Assembly: GCA_040285825.1 (NCBI GenBank) | Contig: JAUPSS010000003.1 | Coordinates: 3,658,001-3,722,000 of the forward strand | Origin: Eukaryota sp. TZLM1-RC | Lineage: Eukaryota; Metamonada: BaSk clade | Reading direction: 5' to 3' | Length of the DNA stretch: 64,000 nucleotides | In this document: piece by piece, positions 29,310 through 38,889 of the stretch | Layout of the letters: every line of letters starts with the position of its first letter | How positions within the stretch are numbered: position 1 is the first letter of the stretch | Translations under genes and position numbers: made by a program | The notes under the pieces: generated by a model | Told to the model about the DNA's origin: nothing | Database searches by the model: none | What the model saw: the letters and a program-made list of their open reading frames with translations, nothing else

Positions 29310-30980
29310 TTATTCCAAGACAGACACACCAAATGATCTACAAAAACAATCTTCTAAACCTTTGCTAAAGAAAACAGGATACTTTGGAGTTAACAATACA
29401 GGAAAACCCAGGTAATTGAGTAAAGATAAACATCCTATTGACTCTGCTTCATACCAAGACAAAATAAACTTGATTGGAAGTTGATTCGGCTCTACTTTCA
29501 TTACAGAAGACAAAGTGTAAATGGTTTCTACAATGGAAGCACAGTCTTCAAAGCCACCAAAATCCAAAACCCTGGGGAAAACATTCGAAACAGAGAAATC
29601 AGTGGAAAGAAAAGGAGCACTGGACAATACCCTAAATTTGACTGAGCCAAAGAGAAAAACAACGGTAGTTATGGGTAAAGCTTTAAAAATTTTCATAAAA
29701 TTCAAATTTTCTGATGCTAATGCACCATCAGAACCGCCAATAACCAAAACATTTTCTAATTTACCTTTTTTAAAGAGATCGACAAATTCAGGCATGAAGG
29801 TACGAAGTCTAGAATTCCAATGATAGACTGAATAGAACGTCATTGGGTCGAAGCGAGCAGGTGCAAGGGGATCAAAGCTTGGAAAGAAAAAGTTACTGAA
29901 AATTGAAAGATCCAAGACACCCCCCTTACTGGAAATTCTTTTTAATCCGGGAATTCCAACAGTATTGGCTAAATAAATACGTTCAGAGTAATTGGTTTCT
30001 GTTAAATGCAAAGGCAACGTGGGTCCATTCAACAAAATAATTAAGCCAGGAAAACTCTCAAAGTCAAGACGTTGATTTTGGTAAATGTTGGAATAATGAC
30101 CAACTAAATTAGGAAACTTCTGGAAAAAGGGATAAGAATGTGCCTTGATTAAATTACCAGAGCTATAAACATTGATTGTTGGGGAAAGTGTTTCTAATAT
30201 AGAATAAAATTGATAAAGATTATCACCATAAACCACAACAGCTGGCCCAGTAGATGAGTAATTGACCTCAATAGATCTTGGTCGAGCTAAACCAAAAGAA
30301 TTGACAAGAGATTCATCTAATTCAAGAGATGTTTTGTAATAAACTTCACCCAACTTTTGGTACATCGAGCGAACATCCTCAATGGTGGAGCCATTGTCAA
30401 AAGCAATGGCCAAATCACTACAAACAGCAATAGAATCTACGGTAAACGAAGAAAACACATTGAGACGAAGGAGAAGTTTGGCATAACCAGGAAGCGCTGA
30501 CGTGACCATTAGCTCAAAAAAACCAGCAACCACATCATCACCGAGACTTTCGAAGACTGTTTGAGAATTGAAAAGTTCCCCATTCAGGGATTGTTCATTC
30601 CTATTTCTCCCAATGGTCCATTCAGTAAGGGAATACTTGGGAGGGGCTAGGTCGTGCTCACGAAGCATCTTCCGAAGAGTGGCTCGTTCGGCTTCCATGA
30701 CAGTAAGGGTAGCAGCTACGAGATTAGCATCATAATTTTCTGATGTAGAAATCAAAGCAAGTGAGTAAAACAGCGTTCTATAGGTATGATCAGGGACTTC
30801 AATGTAATGGTAATGAAGGGGGTGCATATTGAGGGAGAGGGAAAGACATGATGCTATCACATTACGGTTAAGGCTTTCAAGTGCACTGTCCTTTCCACAG
30901 ATCCCTCTCGGCTGAACACATGCGAGAGAGTCTTCTGCTGAAGGACACTGGAAACAGAGAAAATCTGGTCGCTCAGTCAT
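29310..30980 (-). CDS. Hybrid-cluster-protein homologue lacking hybrid-cluster ligands
   Basis: A 556-codon intronless frame from ATG 30980, normal length for Hcp. The N-terminal Fe-S motif is kept: C9, C12, C21, C28 (CX2CX8CX6C, FLCFQC...GICGK). The fold is recognisable to the end (NLVGHY, GGSDGA, VKFR, RVLDFGG, LSWYE). By alignment to Desulfovibrio Hcp, the ligands of the 4Fe-2S-2O hybrid cluster are replaced: His244 by Asp253, Glu268 by Asn276, Cys312 by Gly319, Cys406 by Ser417, Cys434 by Ser446 and Cys459 by Phe477. Only Glu494 (E511 in WYE) remains. Hcp reduces NO or hydroxylamine using that cluster, so the ancestral chemistry is very unlikely here. It may be a pseudoenzyme or an electron-transfer/structural protein. 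Start overlaps the LSM gene by 8 nt. Confidence 0.88.
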   Translation of the reverse strand: MTERPDFLCFQCPSAEDSLACVQPRGICGKDSALESLNRNVIASCLSLSLNMHPLHYHYIEVPDHTYRTLFYSLALISTSENYDANLVAATLTVMEAERATLRKMLREHDLAPPKYSLTEWTIGRNRNEQSLNGELFNSQTVFESLGDDVVAGFFELMVTSALPGYAKLLLRLNVFSSFTVDSIAVCSDLAIAFDNGSTIEDVRSMYQKLGEVYYKTSLELDESLVNSFGLARPRSIEVNYSSTGPAVVVYGDNLYQFYSILETLSPTINVYSSGNLIKAHSYPFFQKFPNLVGHYSNIYQNQRLDFESFPGLIILLNGPTLPLHLTETNYSERIYLANTVGIPGLKRISSKGGVLDLSIFSNFFFPSFDPLAPARFDPMTFYSVYHWNSRLRTFMPEFVDLFKKGKLENVLVIGGSDGALASENLNFMKIFKALPITTVVFLFGSVKFRVLSSAPFLSTDFSVSNVFPRVLDFGGFEDCASIVETIYTLSSVMKVEPNQLPIKFILSWYEAESIGCLSLLNYLGFPVLLTPKYPVFFSKGLEDCFCRSFGVSVLE

Positions 30981-31227
30981 TGGCTACGAGAAGAACAAGT
31001 CGTTGATATCCTATAGGAATTGCTATACTGTGAAACTCTTTCCAGAAAACATCATGCAGCTTCGCACTACTCAGAAGATGGGGATTATTAATAATAATGT
31101 CTGGAGCACGACATTGCCTACCATCCTGTAAGACTAAATCACCCAAATAGTCAAAAGCTATAGCCGTGCCGATTATAATTCGATTATCCTTAGTCAAAAC
31201 GTAAAGCTTTTGATCTAAGATGAACAT
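30973..31227 (-). CDS. Sm/LSM-domain small protein (LSM8/NAA38-like)
   Basis: An 84-codon frame from ATG 31227. YVLTKDNRIIIGTAIAFDYL followed by DLVLQDG is the Sm1 motif. The Sm2 half is weaker (FHSIAIPIGYQRLVLL). LSM proteins form RNA-binding rings in splicing or decay; a NAA38-type protein instead joins the NatC acetyltransferase. The sequence does not decide between them. Its last 8 nt overlap the start of the hybrid-cluster gene on the same strand. Confidence 0.65.
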   Translation of the reverse strand: MFILDQKLYVLTKDNRIIIGTAIAFDYLGDLVLQDGRQCRAPDIIINNPHLLSSAKLHDVFWKEFHSIAIPIGYQRLVLLVAND

Positions 31228-31402
31228 GACAAAATGTAAGCTTGTAGACTTGTAGAAACAGAGTATAATTCTATAATTCTTTTTTTTATTCTATGTTAGT
31301 TTTGGTTTGGTGGAAAAAATTTACCAAAATAAGTAGTCCACTTTTTGGAAAACAAAAACCAAACCGTTTTCCTTTTTTTAAACCTCCTTTTTCTGACCAA
31401 CA

Positions 31403-32050
31403 TTGCTTAGCTTTTCGAGCCAAATTTCCCTATTTGCAAATAAAATTTTCTCAAAACCTTTAACTTCATTGAACAATACTAAAAAGGCAATTACCACTAA
31501 GGGTCCACCAGATCATGCTTCTAATTCAACAGCTCTTCGACATTTTCTTGCTCATATCTATTTAAACAAACCAGGCCTTCTAAACTTTTACAATACAGGG
31601 CGGATCTCAAGTCTGTGGCGGTTTAACCAGCTGTTGAGAACAATCGTTCAATATCAACATGTATTTTATTCAAGTAGATCACATAGAAGTTTTATTTACA
31701 AAATTCCTCTTGAATTAATAGCGAAGGAAAAACACATGCAATTTGGCAAAGATATCGAAGAAACTAATGCTGATAGAAATAGACAGTGTGTTTTTGATGA
31801 TTTCTCAATTCCTATAAACGAAAAATCATCAGTAGAAGTAGAAAATTTTGTGGATGATTTCAAAAAACGGGTTGAAAAAAAACAATGGAGAGATTTGTTG
31901 TCTTTTTGCGGCGGTCACGAATTCACTTTGCCATAATTAATGGATTACCAAGGTTTTTCCATAGCATAAGAGAAGCAATGATGAGAAAGCAATCAGATCA
32001 GGATTTTGTTGAGGAAATCTTGTTTCAATGAATTTCGTCTCGGCAATTCT
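31403..32050 (+). mobile_element. LINE 3' fragment fused behind an unidentified open stretch
   Basis: From about 31700 the frame reads AKEKHMQFGKDIEETNADRN and FVDDFKKRVEKKQW, homologous to the last 110 residues of the LINE ORF. After a frame change come DQDFVEEILFQ-stop and a 3' tail variant (CAATGAATTTCGTCTCGG). The preceding part (31403-31690, RHFLAHIYLNKPGLLNFY) is not LINE-like, lacks an ATG and is unidentified. It may be a remnant of a host gene hit by the insertion. Confidence 0.6.
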
Positions 32051-32109
32051 GAGCTTATGATGCTGAAAGGTTAGACATAACTATGACAGTAAAGATAAAG
32101 AATATATAT

Positions 32110-32181
32110 TTAAACTCACTGGCTCTTACAAAGGCCATCACTAGTGAAGTCTATACTACACTAATTTTCCACAGTACAACA
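32110..32181 (-). repeat. Solo or partial LTR of the first Ty3/gypsy element
   Basis: Same orientation and same terminal GTACAACA boundary as 5400-5492, sharing AAAGGCCATCACTAGTGAA. No internal element sequence adjoins it. Confidence 0.5.
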
Positions 32182-32204
32182 CTTATTGTTTTAAGTGTTG
32201 TAGG

Positions 32205-32470
32205 TCAATAATAGTTCAAGAAAACATAAAATTTCTGAAACACAACCTTGGGCGACTTAAAAAAGGCATAAACTAAGAACACACTATACATTGCCACAAT
32301 ACATAAACCTTGATGAACAGATTGTGTCGTAACTGCTGATTTGGATACCTGAAACAATTGAGGTAGATTCCAACAACGAATAGGATGGGGGTGCCAATTG
32401 AGATAGTAATGCTGACGGTGCTCTCTACATGTACAGACCAATGGTATTGCAAAGGTCTATAAGTGTGTGT
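32205..32470 (-). other. Unidentified open stretch
   Basis: A 78-codon minus-strand frame whose C-terminal half is hydrophobic (GLCIVAMYSVFLVYAFF). No start or family recognised. It could be a terminal exon of a membrane protein or chance. Confidence 0.15.
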
Positions 32471-32605
32471 GAATAGAATGTTTAGAGTATTAGTATTAAG
32501 ATTATGAGGATGGATAGAAACATCCTTTTTTTTTAATTTGATTTGTTTAAATGAATTTAGTCAAATAAGGAAACTGAACAAAGTAAAATAGAATACATAA
32601 ACTAG

Positions 32606-33223
32606 TTAAACATCAACACCTAATCGTTTGAATGCTTCAACAGCAACCTTTTCACCCTTTCCAGTGGCCAATTTCTTTTCTTTTTTAAGTTGGTGGAAGG
32701 TTTCAACATCAAAGGGACGAACTTTGGATTCATGAATATATCCCTTGTTGGCTCCACCATAACCATAGAAACGAACCAGCAGATCTCCCTCAGCATCGGG
32801 TTTTTGAAGGACGATACTGGCATAGTATTTCTTGGGATAAGGAGCAAAAACCATCTCACGATTAGTAAGATCAATATCACTGTCTTCAGTGCGCTCAACT
32901 TCTACTTTGGATTTTTTAGAGGGAGTGCCAGCAGTGGTGCGTGCGCGTCGTGGTTTGGCAGACGGAGTAGTGACTGGCTCCTTAGCTGGAGGCTTGGGTG
33001 ATTCCCTTGGTGAGACGGTATCGGGAGATTTAACGACGACATCAACCTTTTCCGATAGAACAGCACCTTCCTTGGTGACAGATCGTTTAATGACCTTCTT
33101 CACCTTACGACGGCGTTTCTCTTTCTTTTGATCGGATTGTTCAGGAGATTGTACTTCTGGAGGATTGGCGGTTGCTGCTGATTCCTCTGTTACAGGAGAT
33201 TTAGGTTCCTCTTTGGAAGACAT
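32606..33223 (-). CDS. Basic nuclear protein with C-terminal PWWP/Tudor-like domain
   Basis: A 205-codon frame from ATG 33223. Residues 1-120 are disordered, Pro/Ser/Lys-rich, with a bipartite-like basic cluster KKEKRRRKVKKVIKR (nuclear localisation). From about 123 comes REMVFAPYPKKYYASIVL, LLVRFYGYG and ESKVRPFD, which follow the PWWP pattern (VxAxxxGxxxWPA / VxFFG / PF), though the second Trp is replaced. PWWP domains bind methylated histone tails plus DNA. A chromatin role is inferred, possibly reading the mark made by the SET protein at 7.5 kb, but that link is speculative. Confidence 0.65.
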   Translation of the reverse strand: MSSKEEPKSPVTEESAATANPPEVQSPEQSDQKKEKRRRKVKKVIKRSVTKEGAVLSEKVDVVVKSPDTVSPRESPKPPAKEPVTTPSAKPRRARTTAGTPSKKSKVEVERTEDSDIDLTNREMVFAPYPKKYYASIVLQKPDAEGDLLVRFYGYGGANKGYIHESKVRPFDVETFHQLKKEKKLATGKGEKVAVEAFKRLGVDV

Positions 33224-33384
33224 TAAAGTTCAATTGATGCTGAAGTGTGAAGGACGATAGTTTAAGTTCTTGTTTGATGAATTTAAATCTATTTGAAATT
33301 ATACTAAAGTAAATGATACTATAGCATATAGTCATTTATAGTATTCTATAGTCTATTTGAAATTATAATATATATTGAACATCC
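33224..33384. repeat. Short direct and inverted repeats
   Basis: TCTATTTGAAATTATA occurs at about 33287 and 33351. Between the copies is an inverted pair ATACTATA / TATAGTAT. It could be a small foldback; both copies lie on one side of the LINE end, so they are not a target-site duplication. Confidence 0.3.
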
Positions 33385-33810
33385 ACACTTAACAAAATAA
33401 ACTCATAACTAATGGGACGAAATTCATTGAACCAAGATATCCTTTACAAAATCTCGTTCTCTTTGCTGTCCAGCTAAAGATTCTCTAATTCGATTGAAAA
33501 ACCGCGGCAATTTCTTAATAATGGCAAATTGATTTTGAGAGCGCCTTAAAAAGATATCAAATGTTTTCTTCGTTTTTTCTTGAACCATTTTTTGAAAATC
33601 ATTCAAAAAGCTTCCTGCTTCTACTGATAGTTTTCCGTTTATAGAAAATGGGAAAGCAATAAAAACAAGTGGTTTATTTCTATCAGCATTAACTTCTTCG
33701 ATATCTAGACAAAATCAACAACAGCTTCAGAGTTCTCAATCCAATCACAGTATATATCACCTCTATCATCAGAACCAAAATTCATTCTCTTGCGAGATGC
33801 AAACTCCCTG
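33385..33810 (-). mobile_element. LINE 3' fragment (minus orientation)
   Basis: Reads DDRGDIYCDWIENSEAVVDF (endonuclease-like), a deletion, then LNDFQKMVQEKTKKTFDIF and the DFVKDILVQ-stop end followed by the conserved 3' tail. The fragment lies head to head with the LINE that begins at about 33850. Confidence 0.75.
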
Positions 33811-33849
33811 CACAACAGCAAGAATCTTCTTCGTCGAAAACAATTATGA

Positions 33850-36800
33850 AGCCTCAGAATAGTAATATTGCAATTTCGTTCTCCCATTCGACAACATTGC
33901 TCTTCTTCTAATGCAATAGACAATCAATCAAATAACTTAATTACTCGAAAAACTAAATCAAGACCAAAATGTTCCATTTGCGGAATTAATGGTCATAATT
34001 CAAGGACTTGTAAAGAAAATAAAATTAATGCTTTAAAATTCCAATCAGCTAAAAACGTGCTTAACAGTTGTTTTCTTGATTCCAACAATGCAAAACTTAA
34101 AGCTAGTAATCACAATGCAAAAAATTTTGAAGTATCATTGTCCGAATATTTGCAATTGTCTGATGATCGTGAAAATTCTGCTTCAAGCCACAATGATTCA
34201 AATTTTAATGTGAATACATGTCCTTTTTCCCAGAAATCCATTAATGAAGTCAATCACGGTAGACCATTGCTTTTTTGTCGATCCTGTAAAGCACAAGATA
34301 CTCGAAGAGCTCCAGTCAAGATTCCTGTTGAAATCAGTCCTGCTTCTTCAATCCCATTGTATGTTCAACTTCGTTCATTTACAAGTAAGTTGAAGAAAAA
34401 TGAATGGGACATAAGTAGTTTTTGGAAATTTTTTGCAAAAAAAATCTTATGTCAACAAAAATGCTGTCTAAAAACAAAATCCGATGCAAAAAGTCAAACA
34501 ATTAAAAAAACTATGTCTTCGAGGAAGGTACGGTGCTGGAGTTGAGTCAATATTTTCCTCTGATATTGCTAAACCAACTCTTGAAACAGTTGATAAATTA
34601 AAGAAGCTTCATCCTGAAGAAAATTTTGTTTGTCCAAAACCCAATATTTGTGAGTTTTGGACTAATAATCCAATTAATGCTTCTGAAGTTCTTGCTTTAA
34701 TTAAGAAGTTACCAAATGGTAAGGCTGCTGGACCATCAGGAATTTCGTTTGATATTTTAAAAACCGCCTGCAATAAGACACCTGAAATTGCAGATGAGTT
34801 AGCTTTTTATTTTCAACAATTGGTTTCATTGAAAGTTGTTCCTCCTCCTGAGCTTACTGCTGCACGTCTTATTGCTTTAGTAAAAGCTGGTAGTGATACT
34901 AAGCCTTCAGGAATTCGTCCAATTGCAGTAGGTGAATCTCTATCTCGTTTGTTTGCCTCAATTATTTTCAACAGAATTGTTAAAAAGGCTGGTAAATTTT
35001 TGTCGCCAATGCAATTTGGTATTCAAACAATTAATGGAGCGTCAGTCGCTGCTCTGACATCAGACTTGTTTTTTAACCTTAAAGAAAACAATTCTATTTT
35101 CAAGTTAGATTTTAGCAACGCTTTTAATAGTGTAAGAAGAAAAGCAATTTATGAAGTAATTCAAAAACATTTCCCTGAACTATCAAGTTATTTCTATTTG
35201 TTTTACGGTAAACCCAGTGATTTAGTATATGATGTTTTTTTCCTCAAGTCTTCATCAGGAGTAAAACAAGGGGATCCTTTAGGCCCATTATTATTTTGCA
35301 TAGCAATCCAAGAATCATTGATTGTTATCAATGAAAAATACCCTTTTCTAAAAATCGTAGTTTACATGGATGACATCTCCCTTATCGATCCTTTTAGTGT
35401 TGTCCAAAAAGCTTCAAATGAAATTGCTGAACAATATGAAATCATTGGTCTTCACTTGAATCCTAAAAAATGTTTATCAATTGGTAATGATTTCAAAGAG
35501 TATAAAATTAATAATTGTAAAATTCCTTTTACCAATTATTCACATGAAGCTTTTCGTTTTCTAGGATATTGGTTAAGAAATGTTGATGAAATTACTAAAA
35601 ATCTTAACGAAGTTGTTGCAAAACTTTGTAATGAGCTTCCATTAATTTCTGAATTAGAAATTGAAATACATATTAAATTTTTTATTTTAAAAATTTGTTA
35701 CTCCGGAAAATTACTCACTGATTGAGGTCGACAGTACCTTCATTGTCTATCGATTTTTGCCGATCATTTAATCAACTTCGTGCAACCTTCTTTGCTTCCT
35801 CACAAGAAGTGAATCCTGAGCTAATTCGAGCTCAATTGTTCTCTTCTTCACAATTCGGTGGTGTTGGCTTTACCAAATCCTCAATTCTTTGTCAAGCAGC
35901 TTTTGTTGGTGGTGGCAAAAATTTTATCTTTGAATTTGTTAATCGTTTCCCTGAAGATATTCATTTGCTTAGTCCATCATTTTCAAAATATTTGTTTGAC
36001 CTTGATGTTGCCATTAATAAAATTGCACCACAGATTTGGTGTCAATGTTTTCCCGACTCAGTTCAAGAGATTCCTCCACGAAATTTAGTTAATTTAAGGT
36101 ATTGTGTGAAGAAGCTTCAACAAAAACTGACAGTAACATTTGAAGGCTTGGATTATGAAGTACGTCTTGGCATGGCCAAGCACAAAAATCCCGCTTTTGC
36201 AAATTTTTTACTGAATGTTCGCGATAGTTCTGCTTCTTGTTTAATTAATCAAGTACCAAGAATTTATGGTTTGTTTCTCAATCACCCTTGCCTTTTATTA
36301 TCTATGCGTCTTCGATCCTTTATTTGGCCTGATAATCTTCCTCATGGATTAATTTGTAAATGTGGAAAGTCTGTCACTCCAGCCCATTTATTTAATTGTA
36401 ATCGATTTATTACTTTTAGATCAAAAGTGCATCATGCAGTTCGTGATCAGCTTTATTGTATGTTTAAATCCTACAAGTTTGAATCTTTTTTAGAACCTTT
36501 GCTTTCAAATTTGGCTGATGAATCTGACAGAAATTTTTTTTGGTCACAGCCGTGGTGATGTGCTAGTTCCCAGACTTGATGGATCAATGATCATTATTGA
36601 TGTCAGATCTACTGATGTATCAAACAGCTCAAATGAAAAACTGGCACAATCTTATAACTCACCTTTACGAAGAGCCGAAGAAGCGAAATTTATTAAGTAT
36701 ACAGAAAAAATCAATAATCTGAATTCCAACTCACATACTCAATACATTCTTTGTCCTTTTGCTTTTTCTTTATTGGGAAGCTTGGGTAAAACTGCGCTAT

Positions 36801-37056
36801 CTTTCTGGACGATTTCTCATCTATTGTCAAAAATAAAACTGGAGGAATATTTGACCGAACCTTTTGGCAAGACAGAATTGTATTTTCTATTTTTAAGGGA
36901 GTGTATAGTCTTGTTTCTAGCTCGTTGTTATCATTAGGAAAATTTTATGAAGAAAAAGCTTTAGGTAAGTTTTCTATAGTAGATGTGTTGTATGAGGAGA
37001 TTGATTTTTAATTTTTTTTATAATTTTGTTTGAATAAAATTTGTATCGAAAAAAAA
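33850..37056 (+). mobile_element. Near full-length LINE with RT, CCHC and restriction-like endonuclease (copy A)
   Basis: Order on the plus strand: zinc knuckle CSICGINGHNSRTC (33970-34011), a second Cys cluster, and RT from 34484 with GIRPIAVGESLSRL, KLDFSNAFNSVRRKAIYEVI, SSSGVKQGDPLGPLLF and the catalytic VVYMDDISLI (about 35357-35386). Then RLRSFIWPDNLP, a CCHC (CKCG...HLFNC), FRSKVHHAVRD, and the endonuclease-like SRGDVLVPRLDGSMIIIDVRS with AEEAKFIKY downstream. This CCHC plus PD-(D/E)XK-like order is that of R2/R4/Dong-type retrotransposons. The reading is broken at about 34500, 35720, 36540 and 36850, so it is inactive. It ends in an 8-A tail (37049-37056). The 5' end is uncertain. Confidence 0.88.
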
Positions 37057-37060
37057 CAAT

Positions 37061-37730
37061 CTAGAAATCAATATCTTCAAAACAAGCTTCCACACTATCA
37101 AACCGTACAACGGCAATGTCTTGGTGATCAACATAACGAACAGGCTTCATCTCTTTGAAAGGATTTGCATAGTTCATCCGCTTGATTGTTTAAGTTACTT
37201 CAAAATTTTCGCTTTCACTACTCGTGATAATCTAATGAGGTCAGGTTGTTGAATCGGACTCATTCCAACTTCTTTCAGGCTTGTGTCAGTGGGTTTGATA
37301 ACATTGGTTTGAGACTGTTGTCTCTTGAACACCTCTGATCTCTCTCTTCCATCCAGAATGTCTTCAGCCAACAACAGAATATTTAATGCAGAATTAGTAT
37401 CTCGATTCCAGAAGGTTTTGCATTGATTACACTGCCTCAAACCCCATGGAACTACTTGACGAACTTTATAGTTGCCCAATTCATCCTTTTCCAAGAGCTT
37501 TGAAATTCGTTTTCTTATCCTCTTGTTGGTTGTACTTTCTAATGCTTCTACTAATTCCGCAATTGCTAGACGTCTTTGTTCATTCTTACTTATATCTATG
37601 ACTAGGTCTTGTCTTGATTTCATTGGTTCCTCTAATTTCTCCTTTACTTTTGCTCTCTTTTTTGCATTTTTCCCATTATTTGAATCTATATGTAACCTTG
37701 AATACTAGTGATCAATTCGGCCTACTTTGA
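37061..37730 (-). pseudogene. Third Fanzor/TnpB-type zinc-ribbon ORF, probably 5'-truncated
   Basis: The frame from ATG 37623 to a stop at 37195 (142 codons) is open; upstream sequence encodes a basic NGKNAKKRAKVKEKLEEP. RISKLLEKDELGNYKVRQVV leads to GLRQCNQCKTFWNRDTNSAL (residues 61-80), the second zinc half (C65, C68) plus the RuvC-III NRD of TnpB/Fanzor. RuvC-I and the first zinc half are not seen, so only the end survives. Beyond the stop, another frame encodes about 40 residues (MNYANPFKEMKPVRYVDHQD) ending at 37061, right beside the LINE poly(A), which may be the real terminal part after a frame change. It differs from the other two Fanzor-type sequences. Confidence 0.6.
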
Positions 37731-38880
37731 GAAAATTACTTGATCAACCGTGTTCATGTTTGTCTCTTGAAATGTTTTGTCAGAAGTCAGCAGCAGTATC
37801 GAAACTGCATGTCCCCATAAGTGGTCTGTTGTGGGCTTTCACCATTCGGAAGTGATAACGTCGACGTCATCGGCTCTCTCACCGACTTTCTTGTGGTAAT
37901 GCAGTGTGTGAACTTCCCACAGTATTTACATTTGTGAATTCACTTCTGAAATTATTTATAACAAATATTTAGGTAATATAATATTTAGGTGAAATTATGT
38001 GAATCAACAGAAAGTAATGAAGAAGAATATTTGAAAAATCAGTTGATGGGGTTAGAAAGAGGCTATATAATTTTCTAAGCTTTGAAAGAGGCTTTGGGGT
38101 TCATCATAACCAAAGAAAAACAGAGGTTTATAAACAAGACTTAAACAAATCATATTCAGCACTAATGGTAATAAGTTTAATTGAAAAATGGTGTGATGCT
38201 TTCGTAAATCCATTAGTTTGGAGATATTGCATTAGCAATATATTGGATCAATTTTGTAGGGAATTAATACAATTATATTGAATGGTTGACAAACCAAAAC
38301 AATATTATTGTGATGCTGTACTGGAAAATGATGCGAGACATTTGGGCCATGCTGATCAAAATACCCAAATCCAAAGAAACATTAATTAGAAAAAATATCA
38401 AAGTACAAATTTACTCATTTTTCTCATTTCATCATCTGCACAGCAGTGTTATTCCAAAATTTCACTCACCGTTTCAAGGTTCCAAAGTTCGCTATTGCAG
38501 TGAAGGAACAGCTGCATGTGAAGGTTCTCACTTTTAACTAGTTTACGAGGTTAAGATCTAGTCCAAGTGGTTTCAAATGAGCAGAGACAACTCCTTGTTT
38601 GAGAGGTCTGTTGAGTCAACAGGGGAGTGGTATGAATGAGAAAATCGTAAATTTTTCAATACCTATAAAAGTACCCAATAATTCAATGCAATCGTTGTTA
38701 TAATTGACAAAGAGAACTTCTATTTTCACAAAAGAAATGCAATTGACATTTTGAGGGTCCAAGATCAAAGCCATTTGCACGAGCTAGAATTCCAAACAAA
38801 TACATTGCACTTTGAACTGTGTTAGAAGAACCCTTGATCTAGAAAAACAATCACTTCAAACAACATCGTCTGGAACAATT
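37731..38880. other. Intergenic or unrecognised remnants
   Basis: No clear gene. The minus strand at 37750-37900 may contain more decayed nuclease sequence but no diagnostic motif. 38286-38537 is open on the plus strand without a recognisable domain. Confidence 0.4.
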
Positions 38881-38889
38881 TTTCGCCAA

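Noticed and set aside
33287-33366. TCTATTTGAAATTATA pair as a LINE target-site duplication
   Set aside because: Both copies are on the same side of the LINE end, so they cannot flank the insertion.
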